Assembly: GCA_964599915.1 (NCBI GenBank)
Contig: CAZRHR010000007.1
Location: forward strand, 1-59,744
Reading direction: 5' to 3'
Length of the DNA: 59,744 nucleotides
DNA from: CAZRHR01 sp964599915
GTDB taxonomy: Bacteria; Bacteroidota; Bacteroidia; CAIKAF01
Shown: positions 1 to 10,100 of the stretch, piece by piece
Layout of the letters: every line of letters starts with the position of its first letter
Position numbering within the stretch: position 1 is the first letter of the stretch
Notes under the pieces: generated by a model
Databases searched by the model: none
What the model was told of the DNA's origin: nothing
What the model saw: the letters and a program-made list of their open reading frames with translations, nothing else
Position numbers and translations under genes: made by a program

Positions 1-2
1 CT

Positions 3-203
3 TCATCGGACAATGTCTGGATTCAAAGTCCTGTTGTCGTGGAGGAAGTAAGTCTCTTGGATTTAGCCGGAAGGGTTGTACGCACTTACGCACAACCCAA
101 CGTACTTTCTATCCAAGGCATTCCTTCCGGATGGTATGTTGCGGCCATTACCTTACAGGGAAATGGCGGCCAAGTATTTCAGAAATTATGTGTGAAACCC
201 TAA
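3..203 (+). CDS. C-terminus of a T9SS cargo protein (partial, cut by the window edge)
   Basis: An open frame enters from the left edge and stops with TAA at 201-203. The 66 visible residues look like a type A T9SS sorting domain (Por secretion tail): a beta strand with LLDLAGRVVRTY, then IPSGWYVAAI, then a basic end, QKLCVKP. In this family the domain directs export across the outer membrane by the type IX system and is then removed. The passenger part lies outside the window, so the protein's job is unknown. rluD starts two bases after the stop. Confidence 0.8.
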   Translation, partial: SSDNVWIQSPVVVEEVSLLDLAGRVVRTYAQPNVLSIQGIPSGWYVAAITLQGNGGQVFQKLCVKP

Positions 204-204
204 G

Positions 205-1275
205 GTGAGCGAATTTTTACAAGAACAAGAGGAGCCTGAAGAAGAAGGTTGGTTTGAACATCACCGCTTGGTGGTGGACAAAGGTCAGGGACTGCTGCGC
301 ATAGATAAATTCCTGTTTATCAAAATGGAGCATACCTCTCGTAACCGCATTCAGCGGTCTGCAGAGATGGGATGCATCCGTGTGAATGATGTAGCGGTCA
401 AAAGTAATTATCGGGTGAAGCCGGGCGACGTGGTTACGGTGGTTTTTCCAAACCCACCGCGGTCTCAAACCTTGGAGCCCGAGCCCATGGATTTGGCCAT
501 TTGCTTTGAGGACGATCATCTACTTGTACTGGATAAACCCGCCGGATTGGTGGTGCATCCGGGAGTAGGAAACCATACCGGCACTTTGGTCAATGGGCTA
601 CTATACCATTTTTCACAACTGCCCGTGGCTAAAAATGCGCACGGCGCACATGGAGAAATTCAACGCCCCGGTTTGATTCATCGTTTAGACAAAGATACTT
701 CCGGTACCATGGTGATTGCCAAAACCGAAGAAGCCATGACTTTGGTGGCTCGGCAATTTTTTGAACGAACCATTCACCGCAGGTATGTGGCATTGGTTTG
801 GGGCAATGTGGCAGAAGACCAAGGAACCATCGAAGGTGCCATTGGCCGTGACCCAAGAGACCGCCAAGCCTTTCGCGTTTTCCCGGATGGAAGTCAGGGG
901 AAACCGGCCATTACACATTATAAAGTACTTGAGCGGTTTGGCTTTGTTACTTTGGTGGAATGTAGGCTCGAAACCGGACGAACCCACCAAATTCGCGTGC
1001 ATCTGAAATATTTGGGACATACGCTTTTTAATGACCCCAGGTATGGTGGGCAGCAGGTTTTAAAAGGCATTGACAGTGCCAAGTACAAGTTATTCGTTCA
1101 ACATTTGATGGCTTTAATTCCAGGACAGGCTTTGCATGCCAAGTCCCTCGGATTTGTGCATCCCTTTACCGGAGAAGAACTATATTTTGAAACGCCGGTT
1201 CCGGTTGGATTTTCTCAAATCTTGGAGCGTTGGCGCACTTTTATGGCTGGCCATTTGGGTCCGGTTCACCTTTAA
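205..1275 (+). CDS. rluD: RluA-family 23S rRNA pseudouridine synthase (RluD-like)
   Basis: The protein has 356 aa. Residues about 30-90 form an S4 RNA-binding domain and about 95-330 the pseudouridine synthase core. The catalytic motif HRLDKDTSG is at 159-167, with Asp162 the expected nucleophile, and GRTHQIRVHLKYLGH follows further on. RluD-type enzymes isomerise uridines in helix 69 of 23S rRNA during 50S maturation; the exact target here is inferred from family membership. The start is a GTG immediately after the upstream stop. The next in-frame ATG lies inside the S4 domain, so GTG is preferred. The 3' end overlaps the convergent photolyase gene by 35 bp. Confidence 0.9.
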   Translation: MSEFLQEQEEPEEEGWFEHHRLVVDKGQGLLRIDKFLFIKMEHTSRNRIQRSAEMGCIRVNDVAVKSNYRVKPGDVVTVVFPNPPRSQTLEPEPMDLAICFEDDHLLVLDKPAGLVVHPGVGNHTGTLVNGLLYHFSQLPVAKNAHGAHGEIQRPGLIHRLDKDTSGTMVIAKTEEAMTLVARQFFERTIHRRYVALVWGNVAEDQGTIEGAIGRDPRDRQAFRVFPDGSQGKPAITHYKVLERFGFVTLVECRLETGRTHQIRVHLKYLGHTLFNDPRYGGQQVLKGIDSAKYKLFVQHLMALIPGQALHAKSLGFVHPFTGEELYFETPVPVGFSQILERWRTFMAGHLGPVHL

Positions 1276-2552
1276 GCGCCATTTTATACGTATCTAAAGC
1301 ACGCTGCCGCGCAAACGCATGGTTTACAATGCGATGACTTTGATAACTGAGGGAGGTATACTCGGGAACCCACTTGGCGATGTAGGCGGCTTTGTTATCG
1401 AACGTTTCCGCTTGGCTATCCGGGTTAAAAACGCGGAAGTAAGGTGCGGCATCACAGCCTGTACCTGCCACCCATTGCCAATTGCCATTGTTCGAGGCCA
1501 AATCGAAATCCAATAACTTTCGGGCAAACCATGCTTCTCCCAACCGCCAATCAATGAGTAAATGTTTGGTGAGAAAACTACCCGTAATCATCCGAACCCG
1601 GTTATGCATGAAGCCGGTGGCTGCCAGTTCACGCATTCCTGCATCGACCAAAGGATAACCGGTTTTTCCTTCACACCAGGCGGCAAAATCTTCGGGTGCT
1701 TGTCTCCAAGGAATCTGGTCATACGCAGGTTTGAACGCATGGTTGACCANNNNNNNNNNACTCACGCCAAATCAATTCCTTTAAATAGGTATGACTTAAT
1801 TCGGCCGTTTGCGCCGCAAGTTGTCGCACACTAAGGGTCCCAAAACGCAAATGAATTCCTAAGTGACTGGTCGCATCCAAGGCCGGATAATTGCGTGTTT
1901 CCTCATATTTTTTAATGCGTTCTACCGGTGGAACTACAGATGGAAATGAGGTGGGAACCGTCTTAAATCCCATGGCTTCTAATGGAACCACGCCATGGTG
2001 TAAAGGCATGGAATGCCAGTGATGAAAATATTTTTCTGTGGGATAACTTTTAAGATAATAGCTGTTTTCCAATTTTTTGAGCCATGTCTTGCTATAAGGC
2101 GTGTACACGGTGTATGGCTTTCCGGTGGCAGAAAGGACCTCGTCTTTCTCAAAAATAACCTGGTCTTTAAAGGTATGAAATCCAATCCCTCTTTGGTTCA
2201 ACAAGGTTTTGATGTCTTGATCCCTTTGGATGGCATACGGTTCATAATCATGATTGGCATAAACCGCGGCAATAGGAAATTCTTCCAACAGCGATTTCCA
2301 TACGTCCATGGGACGACCGTAGCGGGTAATTAAGGTGCCGCCGGCCGCCGCAATAGCAGCGCCTAATGCGTTGAGCGTTTGATGAATAAATTGCACGCGT
2401 GCATCGTCTCGGTCTTCCAGTCGGTCCAAAATGTCACGGTCAAAAATAAAAAGTGCCACCGTAGGACCGGAGGTAAGGGCCTCGAACAAAGCGGCTTGGT
2501 CATGCAGCCGTAAATCCCGACGCAGCCAGCAGATATGAATGGGTGTTTTCAT
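1241..2552 (-). CDS. phr: Class I cryptochrome/DNA photolyase, interrupted by an assembly gap
   Basis: The N-terminal part (from ATG 2552, MKTPIHICWLRRDLRLHDQA) is the Rossmann-like antenna domain. The C-terminal part has the FAD-binding signature of photolyases (GYPLVDAGMREL, HNRVRMI, DLASNNGNWQWVAGTG, DAAPYFRVFNP). Such enzymes use light to split cyclobutane pyrimidine dimers. The two parts lie in different frames on either side of 10 Ns at 1750-1759. The left part stops at the conserved LIWRE and the right part resumes at VNHAFKPAYD. In relatives about 11 residues lie between these points, so the Ns stand for some 30-35 missing bases rather than a true frameshift. The full length would be about 445 aa, normal for the family. 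A TTG three codons upstream is a less likely start. Confidence 0.88.
1750..1759. other. Assembly gap (10 Ns)
   Basis: Ten consecutive Ns lie inside the photolyase gene. The flanking reading frames do not match across the stated length, so the gap size is nominal. This is a sequencing or scaffolding artefact, not biology. Confidence 0.98.
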
Positions 2553-2663
2553 CCTAAGCAAAACAACAAACGGCGCAAAAGGTTATGGCCATCGGAGATT
2601 TTCTGGGGGTGGGAATGTATTCACAATGCGCGGAATTCCTTAGTTTTACCTTGAGTTTTACAA

Positions 2664-3590
2664 ATGACAGCGATACTTCCAGATTTTTCAGGTTTTCATT
2701 TTCTCGTGATCGGCGATGTGATGTTAGACACCTACCTTTTTGGCGAGGTACACCGCATTTCTCCGGAAGCCCCCGTTCCGGTGATGGCAGAAAAGCGCAG
2801 GGAGTTTCGGCCCGGCGGTGCCGCCAATGTGGCCATGAACCTGGCAGGATTGGGCGCAAACGTGACTTTGGTCGGGCTGGTAGGCGCAGATGATGCAGCA
2901 AAAATCTTGGCGAAATTGCTTGAAGAGAAAGGTGTACAACCCTTCTTTTTTCCTTCGCTTTCGTTGACCACAGAAAAAACACGCATGGTGGCCAAAGGGC
3001 AGCAAATGATGCGGTTAGACCGAGAGGTCATTTTTAATGAAATGCTTCCTGAAACGTTTTGGACCAAACTCAAGTCAGAGGTAAGCCAGGCCACATCGAT
3101 ACTGGTTTCAGATTACAACAAAGGACTGGTTTCACAACAGCTCATGACCTTTTTGGCTCAAAATAAAGGGCCGGGACAATCCCTCTGGGTAGACCCGAAG
3201 AAGGAAAATGTGGCGCCTTATCATGGGGCAGATTGGCTTACGCCCAATTTCGAGGAATTTAAACGAATGACCGGGATGGCTTTGACCAATGACGATGCTT
3301 CGCTGGAAGCTGCCTTTTCCCAATGGGCTTCGCCTATTCCCAATATGCTGGTGACACGGTCCTCACAAGGCATGTCAGCCGCTACAGCGCAAGGTGTTTT
3401 TCATGCGCCTTCTACGGCCAAAGAAGTCTATGATGTGTCGGGTGCAGGTGATACTGTAATGGCAGTGATGGCCGCAGTGATGGCCGCAGGACTTTCTGTC
3501 CGGGAAGCCATGTCATGGGCGAACAAAGCTGCCGAAACAGTGATTGCCAAACAAGGAACCGTTCCGGTACAACGGGATTGGCTGCTGTAG
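2664..3590 (+). CDS. rfaE1: D-glycero-beta-D-manno-heptose-7-phosphate kinase (PfkB family)
   Basis: The 308-aa PfkB-family kinase opens with the RfaE signature VIGDVMLDTYLFGEVHRISP and EAPVPV, then the substrate-binding GGAANVAMNLAGLGA. It ends with the anion-hole and catalytic motif DVSGAGDT at 257-264, Asp263 being the expected base. The family phosphorylates heptose 7-phosphate at C1 in ADP-heptose synthesis for lipopolysaccharide core. The cytidylyltransferase-like half of E. coli HldE is absent, so a separate adenylyltransferase is expected elsewhere. The ATG at 2664 is chosen. The gene diverges from the photolyase gene across about 110 bp. Confidence 0.88.
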   Translation: MTAILPDFSGFHFLVIGDVMLDTYLFGEVHRISPEAPVPVMAEKRREFRPGGAANVAMNLAGLGANVTLVGLVGADDAAKILAKLLEEKGVQPFFFPSLSLTTEKTRMVAKGQQMMRLDREVIFNEMLPETFWTKLKSEVSQATSILVSDYNKGLVSQQLMTFLAQNKGPGQSLWVDPKKENVAPYHGADWLTPNFEEFKRMTGMALTNDDASLEAAFSQWASPIPNMLVTRSSQGMSAATAQGVFHAPSTAKEVYDVSGAGDTVMAVMAAVMAAGLSVREAMSWANKAAETVIAKQGTVPVQRDWLL

Positions 3591-3592
3591 TT

Positions 3593-4465
3593 TTAAAATG
3601 AAAGGGGCCAGCGTGCCCGAACTTCATAATAGGTTTGGTCGGTCGCGCCAAATCCACGGTAAAAATCACCTACACTTGGAACATTTGAGCCCCCAAAATC
3701 GAGGGTGGCTAAGTTTTCCGCTTGACAGTATTCCACGGCTTGATCCATTACCAAGTACATGGCCCCGGACTTTTTCCCTTTTTCCGTAGCCCCTCCGTGC
3801 ACAAAAAGTAGGGTTTGGCCTGTTCGTATAAAAAAACCTGCAGCATGTAAATAACCCTCTTGGTCTTTCCACCCGAAATAAACCGCCGCATGTCGCTTTT
3901 CGGCTTCTTGCATAAGTTGCTGCATACGTTTCCTTGGAGCACCTTGTAAATGCGGCATGTTTTGGCCTCGGTAAGCAAAAAACGCTTCGTCGGTTTCCAA
4001 GGCAGAAGGGGTGCAGGGCAGCAAGGCTTGCTGTTGCGCCTTTTTTAAGTTTCTGCGCACGTTTCCTTTATAGGAAAAATCACTTTTTAAGTCTAAGGAT
4101 TGAAAAATCCGAGGGTGAACAGGTTGGCCGGGGACCGGTTGATTCCAGTACAGATGGAGCTGAATTAGGGTAGGAGGAAGGGCTTTCCAAAATCGCTGAA
4201 CCAGCTTTTCTTCCACGGGAATTGGACTGTAAATGCCACATGAACGGAGAAAAAAGGGCTGGCGACTCACCAAGGGAAAAGGCCCCAAAGTGCGGACGGG
4301 CAAAGCGAGCATGGCGCCCGTTTCTTCATCATACAGAGGCAGCCAGGATCCGGGACAAAGGACATCAAGCACCCATGAAAAAGCAAAGGGATGTGGATCT
4401 GGCAGTTGGGTTAGTTTGTTATCCCAATCTGTTTTGGACAGGGTCTGTATTATGCTTTGGCCCAT
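3593..4465 (-). CDS. GNAT/FemAB-like acetyltransferase
   Basis: The 290-aa protein has a FemAB/GNAT-type fold in its C-terminal half: the basic KGNVRRNLKKAQQQ segment, then AAVYFGWKDQEGYLHAAGFF, HGGATEKGKKSGAMYLVMD and LDFGGSNVPSVGDFYRGFGA. This pattern is typical of acyl or aminoacyl transferases that modify cell-envelope sugars or peptides. The substrate is unknown. The ATG at 4465 overlaps the stop of the upstream polysaccharide deacetylase gene by 16 nt, so the two are probably translated from one mRNA and may act on the same glycan. The gene is convergent with rfaE1, 2 bp apart. Confidence 0.7.
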   Translation of the reverse strand: MGQSIIQTLSKTDWDNKLTQLPDPHPFAFSWVLDVLCPGSWLPLYDEETGAMLALPVRTLGPFPLVSRQPFFLRSCGIYSPIPVEEKLVQRFWKALPPTLIQLHLYWNQPVPGQPVHPRIFQSLDLKSDFSYKGNVRRNLKKAQQQALLPCTPSALETDEAFFAYRGQNMPHLQGAPRKRMQQLMQEAEKRHAAVYFGWKDQEGYLHAAGFFIRTGQTLLFVHGGATEKGKKSGAMYLVMDQAVEYCQAENLATLDFGGSNVPSVGDFYRGFGATDQTYYEVRARWPLSF

Positions 4466-5760
4466 TCTAAATGCGTGGCGTATGCTTTGGCCCAACGGCG
4501 TCCTTCGCCATGGCGAGACAAAGATTTATCATGCCAAACAGAAACAAACTTACCTCCGGTAGATTTCACTGCGTCCCTGATTTTTCGCATGTCATTGAGC
4601 GCTTCGGCCGGTGGTACCTGCCATTTGAACCGATACACACTTTCCATTACTGCAAAGGGATGAACCGTCAGGGGAAGGACTTCGTCCTGGGTAAGGTCAA
4701 AAAATGGATAGGAAATGCTGATGCCGGCCCTAAAGCCTACTTGGTCGGCATAGCCCATGCTATGGTCGTGGGTGATGCCTGCTTGCACCAGTTTACGGAA
4801 GGTATCGGGCCATTGAAAGCGAAGGAAATGTTGCCGAGAATGGGTTAATGGCATGCCAGTGACTTTTGCCACGGCTTCCATTTCCTTTTCCAATGAAGCC
4901 TCACCGGTAGAAGTGTAATAAGAAGGATGAATGCCCACCCTACCTGCTTCCTGAATTTTTTCCACCAGCTCTTTCCAACGATGACTTTTAGGCGACAAGG
5001 CATGGTCAAATGAAGTGCGGGGAGAGGCCAAAATGAAAAACCTGGGTTTGAGTTGGCGCATGGCGCATTGCTTGGCAATCCATCCATACCGGTCAAACGG
5101 GTCATTTAAGTTGCCCATCAAGACATTAAACCGAAATAAAACATCTTCCGGCCTGCCTTCCCAAAGGTCTTTTCCAAACCCACCGAGGGTGCGCCACCAT
5201 CCTTTTCCCCGAAACCGATAGCCATTGTCCACATCGATGGTGGTTGCAAATCTGAATTGGCGGGGATTCATTTCCACACCGGGGAAAAATCCCAACAATT
5301 TTCCCCGTAATTCCACGGCCCATTTTTCCACGATGGGTATGCGTAAAAACCCTTCTTTAAAAGCAAGACTTGCATCGCTTTTAAAGCGACCATGTTCATC
5401 GGTATGGGAAGAATTGTACTCTTCATACCTGGAAATCATCCAGAAAATGGCGGCGGGTACATCATAAGCGAAGTCTGGGCTGCCAGAGACAGGAAATAAG
5501 CAAGGTCCCGACATTCCGTTGATGATTCCGGGCGTAACCGGGTCAAGATCTGACCGGCTCAAAAATCCCGAATGGGGAATGTGCAGACAATCCGGAATAA
5601 ATTGGTTGGAATAATTGATGCGTACCCCATCGAACTGCGCCAATATTTGCGGGTCTTGGGTCAGTTCCATGCGATCCTGGATGCGCAAAATGCGCCTGAG
5701 TAGCACATCGAAAGTATAGGCTACACGTGGACCGGGATGTTCGCAATAAACTAAAATCAT
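4450..5760 (-). CDS. Polysaccharide deacetylase-like protein with a DUF7033-type N-terminus
   Basis: The 436-aa cytosolic-looking protein has no signal peptide. The middle holds a NodB-like region: FATTIDVDNGYRF (TxDxD metal motif, residues about 190-205), EAGRVGIHPSYYTST (the HxxxS/T metal motif) and SRQHFLRFQWPDTFRKL. The C-terminal VSVWHDKSLS supplies the late His. The N-terminal part (MILVYCEHPGPRVAYTFDVLL) matches the domain that accompanies this deacetylase type in Bacteroidota. Such proteins usually sit in surface-polysaccharide loci; the substrate is inference. It heads a two-gene unit with the acetyltransferase and diverges from the response regulator gene. Confidence 0.75.
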   Translation of the reverse strand: MILVYCEHPGPRVAYTFDVLLRRILRIQDRMELTQDPQILAQFDGVRINYSNQFIPDCLHIPHSGFLSRSDLDPVTPGIINGMSGPCLFPVSGSPDFAYDVPAAIFWMISRYEEYNSSHTDEHGRFKSDASLAFKEGFLRIPIVEKWAVELRGKLLGFFPGVEMNPRQFRFATTIDVDNGYRFRGKGWWRTLGGFGKDLWEGRPEDVLFRFNVLMGNLNDPFDRYGWIAKQCAMRQLKPRFFILASPRTSFDHALSPKSHRWKELVEKIQEAGRVGIHPSYYTSTGEASLEKEMEAVAKVTGMPLTHSRQHFLRFQWPDTFRKLVQAGITHDHSMGYADQVGFRAGISISYPFFDLTQDEVLPLTVHPFAVMESVYRFKWQVPPAEALNDMRKIRDAVKSTGGKFVSVWHDKSLSRHGEGRRWAKAYATHLEWAKA

Positions 5761-5890
5761 GGAACGTAGAAAATCGATGCCAAGTTAAGGCATTTTCATG
5801 AATTCATGACTTTTGTATTCGTGCTAATTGGCAATTCATGGCCTGATTTTTGCGCGGTGTAGGCCCGAACCATGTACAAAATTGCATACC

Positions 5891-7066
5891 ATGCCTACCA
5901 TTTTAGTCATTGATGACCAACAAAGCATTCGGAAAACCCTTCGGGAAATTCTGGAATATGAAAACTTTCAGGTAGATGAAGCCGAAGATGGACTCAAAGG
6001 CTTGGATTTGGTAAAGACCCATACCTATGATGTGATTCTTTGTGACATCAAAATGCCCAAAATGGATGGAATTGAGTTTTTGGAGCATGTGTCCGAAGTG
6101 AATGCCGATGTGCCTGTAATCATGATTTCAGGTCATGGAAACATTGAAACCGCTGTAGAAGCTTTGAAAAAGGGCGCCTACGATTACATTGCCAAGCCCA
6201 TTGATTTACCAAGGCTGCTGGTGACCCTCCGCAATGCCATGGAACGGAAAAGCTTGGTCACAGAAACCCGACAACTCAAGCGAAAAGTCAGCAAAAGCAA
6301 GGTCCGCGAAATGATTGGGGCTTCTGAGCCCATCATCAAAATCAAAGAACTCATTGAAAAAGTAGCCCCCACCGATGCCAGGGTTTTGGTCACAGGAAGC
6401 AATGGAACGGGGAAAGAATTGGTGGCCCGGTGGATCCATGAATTGAGTCCACGTGCCAATGGTCCCATGGTAGAAGTTAATTGCGCTGCCATTCCTTCGG
6501 AATTAATCGAATCCGAATTGTTTGGTCATGAGAAAGGAGCGTTTACTTCCGCCATTAAGCAACGTCAGGGTAAATTTGAATTGGCCCACGGTGGCACCCT
6601 TTTCTTGGATGAAATTGGCGACATGAGCCTGTCCGCCCAAGCCAAAGTGCTACGTGCCCTTCAGGAAAATAAAATCGCCCGGGTCGGTGGCGATAAAGAA
6701 ATTAAAGTAGATGTGCGCATTATTGCCGCTACCAACAAGGATTTACAAGCCGAAATTCAGAAAGGCCTTTTCCGAGAAGATTTATATCATCGGCTTAGCG
6801 TGATTCTTATCCATGTGCCCGATTTGAACCACCGCCGCGACGATGTGCCCCTTTTAGCCGAACATTTTTTACAGGAAATTTTAGAAGAGCAAGGCATGCC
6901 TGCCAAAACCTTTTCTCAAGAAGCCCTGGAAGAACTTAAACAAATCAATTGGACCGGTAACATCCGTGAACTGCGCAACGTAGTGGAACGGTTGGTCATC
7001 TTATGCGATATGGTGATTACCGGCGACGATGTAGCCACCTTTGCCAAGCCCAACAAAGGCGTGTAA
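5891..7066 (+). CDS. NtrC-type sigma-54 response regulator lacking a DNA-binding domain
   Basis: Starting at ATG 5891 the protein has 391 aa. Residues 1-118 are a receiver domain with phosphoacceptor Asp52 and conserved Lys102. Residues about 140-365 are a sigma-54 AAA+ domain: Walker A GSNGTGKE (169-176), the sigma-54 contact loop GAFTSA (216-221, usually GAFTGA), and Walker B LFLDEIGD (Asp240-Glu241). The protein ends soon after the sensor II region (GNIRELRNVVERL) and has no Fis-type helix-turn-helix. HTH-less activators are known in the phylum and would act from solution on RNA polymerase-sigma-54. No histidine kinase lies nearby. An earlier in-frame ATG at 5828 adds 21 residues that do not fit the domain and is rejected. 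Confidence 0.88.
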   Translation: MPTILVIDDQQSIRKTLREILEYENFQVDEAEDGLKGLDLVKTHTYDVILCDIKMPKMDGIEFLEHVSEVNADVPVIMISGHGNIETAVEALKKGAYDYIAKPIDLPRLLVTLRNAMERKSLVTETRQLKRKVSKSKVREMIGASEPIIKIKELIEKVAPTDARVLVTGSNGTGKELVARWIHELSPRANGPMVEVNCAAIPSELIESELFGHEKGAFTSAIKQRQGKFELAHGGTLFLDEIGDMSLSAQAKVLRALQENKIARVGGDKEIKVDVRIIAATNKDLQAEIQKGLFREDLYHRLSVILIHVPDLNHRRDDVPLLAEHFLQEILEEQGMPAKTFSQEALEELKQINWTGNIRELRNVVERLVILCDMVITGDDVATFAKPNKGV

Positions 7067-7131
7067 CCCTTAGTCATTTCCACCGAACCTTAAGAAATCT
7101 TCCTTTAGCGTCCTCATTTGCGTTCTGGGTG

Positions 7132-7139
7132 TATCTTTG
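7132..7139 (+). promoter_or_regulatory. -7 box of ileS
   Basis: TATCTTTG matches the Bacteroidota -7 consensus TAnnTTTG and ends 5 nt before the ileS ATG. I do not see a well-spaced -33 TTTG. Confidence 0.5.
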
Positions 7140-7144
7140 CACCC

Positions 7145-10100
7145 ATGTGCGCAAAATATTCTGTTCCGGACAAATTGGATCTGGTAGCCATTCACCAGGA
7201 CATACTTACTGCCTGGGAGGCTGAAAACACCTTTGAGCAAAGTGTGTCCAGTAAACCCAGCCATAAGCCTTTTACCTTTTTCGAAGGACCACCTTCTGCC
7301 AATGGCATTCCGGGCATTCATCACGTGATGGCGAGAACCATCAAAGATGCCATTTGCCGGTTCAAAACCATGCAAGGATATCAAGTGTCTAGAAAGGCAG
7401 GATGGGACACCCACGGTCTGCCTGTAGAATTGCAGGTGGAGAAAGAATTGGGCATCACCAAAGAAGACATTGGCCATAAAATTTCCATGGAGGAATACAA
7501 TGAGGCGTGTCGGAAATCGGTTATGCGCTTCACCCACGAATGGAATAAACTCACTGCCCAAATGGGCTATTGGGTGGACATGGAAAAACCTTATGTCACT
7601 TACGAAACGCCGTATATGGAGTCCGTATGGTGGCTGCTCCAACAATTCTATAAAAAAGGGTTGTTGTACAAAGGCTACTCCATTCAACCTTTTAGTCCTG
7701 CGGCCGGAACAGGCTTGTCTACCCACGAATTGAACCAGCCCGGTACCTATAAAGAAGTGAAAGACACGTCGGTGGTCGCTCAGTTTCGTCTTTTAGAAAA
7801 CCAACAGCTTGGAAGCGGAACCACAGATGCGCAAACTTTTGCTTTGGCTTGGACCACCACGCCATGGACTTTACCAAGCAATACCGCCCTCGCTGTGGGA
7901 GCCGACATCACCTATGTGAAAGTCGCTACCTTAAATCCCTACACCAAAATGCCTGTGTCGGTAATCTTGGCCGAAGCACTGCTATCCAAATATTTTGACC
8001 CAACCATGGAAAATGCGCCCATGGAAGAGGATGCGCAAGGTGCCAAAAAAATTCCTTTTAAAATCCTTGAGCGCATGCAAGGAAGTGCCTTGGTGGGTTT
8101 GCGCTATGAGCAACTTTTACCTTATGCACAACCTACAGAAGGCGATGCATTTCGCGTGATCGCCGGTGATTTTGTATCCACGGAAGATGGAACCGGCATG
8201 GTCCATATTGCGCCAAGTTTTGGTGCAGATGACTTTCGGGTGGCGCAGAAAAATGGTATAGGCGCCCTTACTTTGGTGGATCGCCAAGGAAAATTTACGG
8301 CGGAAGTCACTGATTTTGCGGGTGAATTTGTTAAAGAAGCCTACCTGTCTCCCGAAGAAAAACCGGAAGGCTATGAGTCGGTAGATGTGCGGATTGCGAT
8401 GCTCTTAAAACAAAGAAACCGTGCCTTTCGCATCGAAAAATACGCCCACAACTATCCCCATTGCTGGCGGACGGATAAACCTATTCTTTACTATCCTTTA
8501 GATAGTTGGTTCATCCGGACCACCGCCTTGCGGGAAAGATTAATTGCACTGAACCAAACCATCCGCTGGAAGCCTGAAAGTACGGGAACCGGCCGTTTTG
8601 GGAATTGGTTGGAAAATCTGGTAGATTGGAATTTAAGCCGTTCTCGTTTTTGGGGCGTGCCTTTGCCCATTTGGCGCACCCAAGATGGAAAAGAAGAACA
8701 ATGTATCGGCAGTGTTCAGGAGTTGTTTGATGCGGTAGAAGCTGCCGTAAAAGCCGGGCTCATGGAAAAGAATCCTTTGCCCGTAAAAAGTGATGGAACC
8801 CCGGATATACAGCAAATCGATTTACACCGCCCTCAGGTGGATCCATTGGTGTTGGTGAGTCCTTCCGGACAGCCCATGTACCGCGAATCCGACTTGATTG
8901 ATGTATGGTTTGATTCCGGCGCTATGCCGTATGCGCAATGGCATTATCCCTTCGAAAACAAAGAAAAAATTGAGCAAGGACAAGCCTTCCCGGCCGATTT
9001 TATTGCCGAAGGTGTGGACCAGACCCGCGGTTGGTTCTTTACCCTGCATGTGATTGCCGCAGGCGTTTTTGATCAAGTGGCGTATAAATCCGTAATTTCC
9101 AACGGACTGGTTTTGGATAAGTTTGGACAAAAAATGTCCAAGCGACTTGGCAATGCCGTGGATCCCTTTCAAACCATGGAGGCCCATGGAGCAGATGCTT
9201 TACGTTGGTACATGATGACCAATGCGGCGCCTTGGGACAATTTGAAATTCGACGTAGAAGGCATTCAGGAAGTGAAAAGGAAATTTTTCGGAACCCTTTA
9301 CAATACCTATGCATTTTTCGCCTTGTATGCCAATGTAGATGGAGCTACGCCGGAAACCTATGAAATGGCAGAAGCGGACCGTCCTGAATTTGATCAATGG
9401 ATTCGTTCGCGCCTTGCCACCCTTTCTGAAGAGGTCGAAGAAGCCTATGAGGCCTATGAATTGACCAAAGCGGGTCGGCTTATTCAAGATTTTGTTACCG
9501 AAGAACTATCGAACTGGTATGTACGCTTGTCGCGTCGTCGGTTTTGGAAAGGCGACATGCATAACGATAAAAAGTCCGCCTACGCCACCCTTTATTTGTG
9601 TTTAGACACCGTAAGCCGGCTCATGGCGCCTTTGGCTCCCTTTTTTGCTGATTGGCTTTTCAGGAAATTGCATCCCAAACAACAAGCCTCCGTGCATTTG
9701 GCCGACTGGCCTTCTTTAGCTACGATTCAAAGGAATCCCTCGCTGGAAAAGGCCATGGATTTGGCCCGCGAAGTAACCAGTTTGGCTTTGTCCATTCGGA
9801 AAAAAGAAAAAATCCGGGTGCGCCAACCCCTGAAAACACTGCTGATACCTTCTTTTCAACCGGAAACCAAGGAACTTTTAGCCCAAGTCCGTGAGCTTTT
9901 GGCTTCTGAAATCAATGTGAAAGAAGTCACACTGACCGATGGAAGCGATGGATTTTTAGTGAAAAAGGTAAAACCAGATTTTAAAATACTTGGACCACGT
10001 TTCGGGAAATCCATGAAGGCTGTGGCGGCTGCCATTGCCGGTTTAACCAAAGCCCAGGTGCAGACCCTCGATGCCGCAGGCCAACTTACCTTATCGTTAC

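Noticed and set aside
2585..2982. Open frames overlapping the start of rfaE1 on both strands
   Set aside because: They overlap a clearly conserved kinase in other frames and have no recognisable protein features.
5828..5890. N-terminal extension of the sigma-54 activator
   Set aside because: The added residues do not belong to a receiver domain, and the ATG at 5891 gives the standard MPTILVIDD start.
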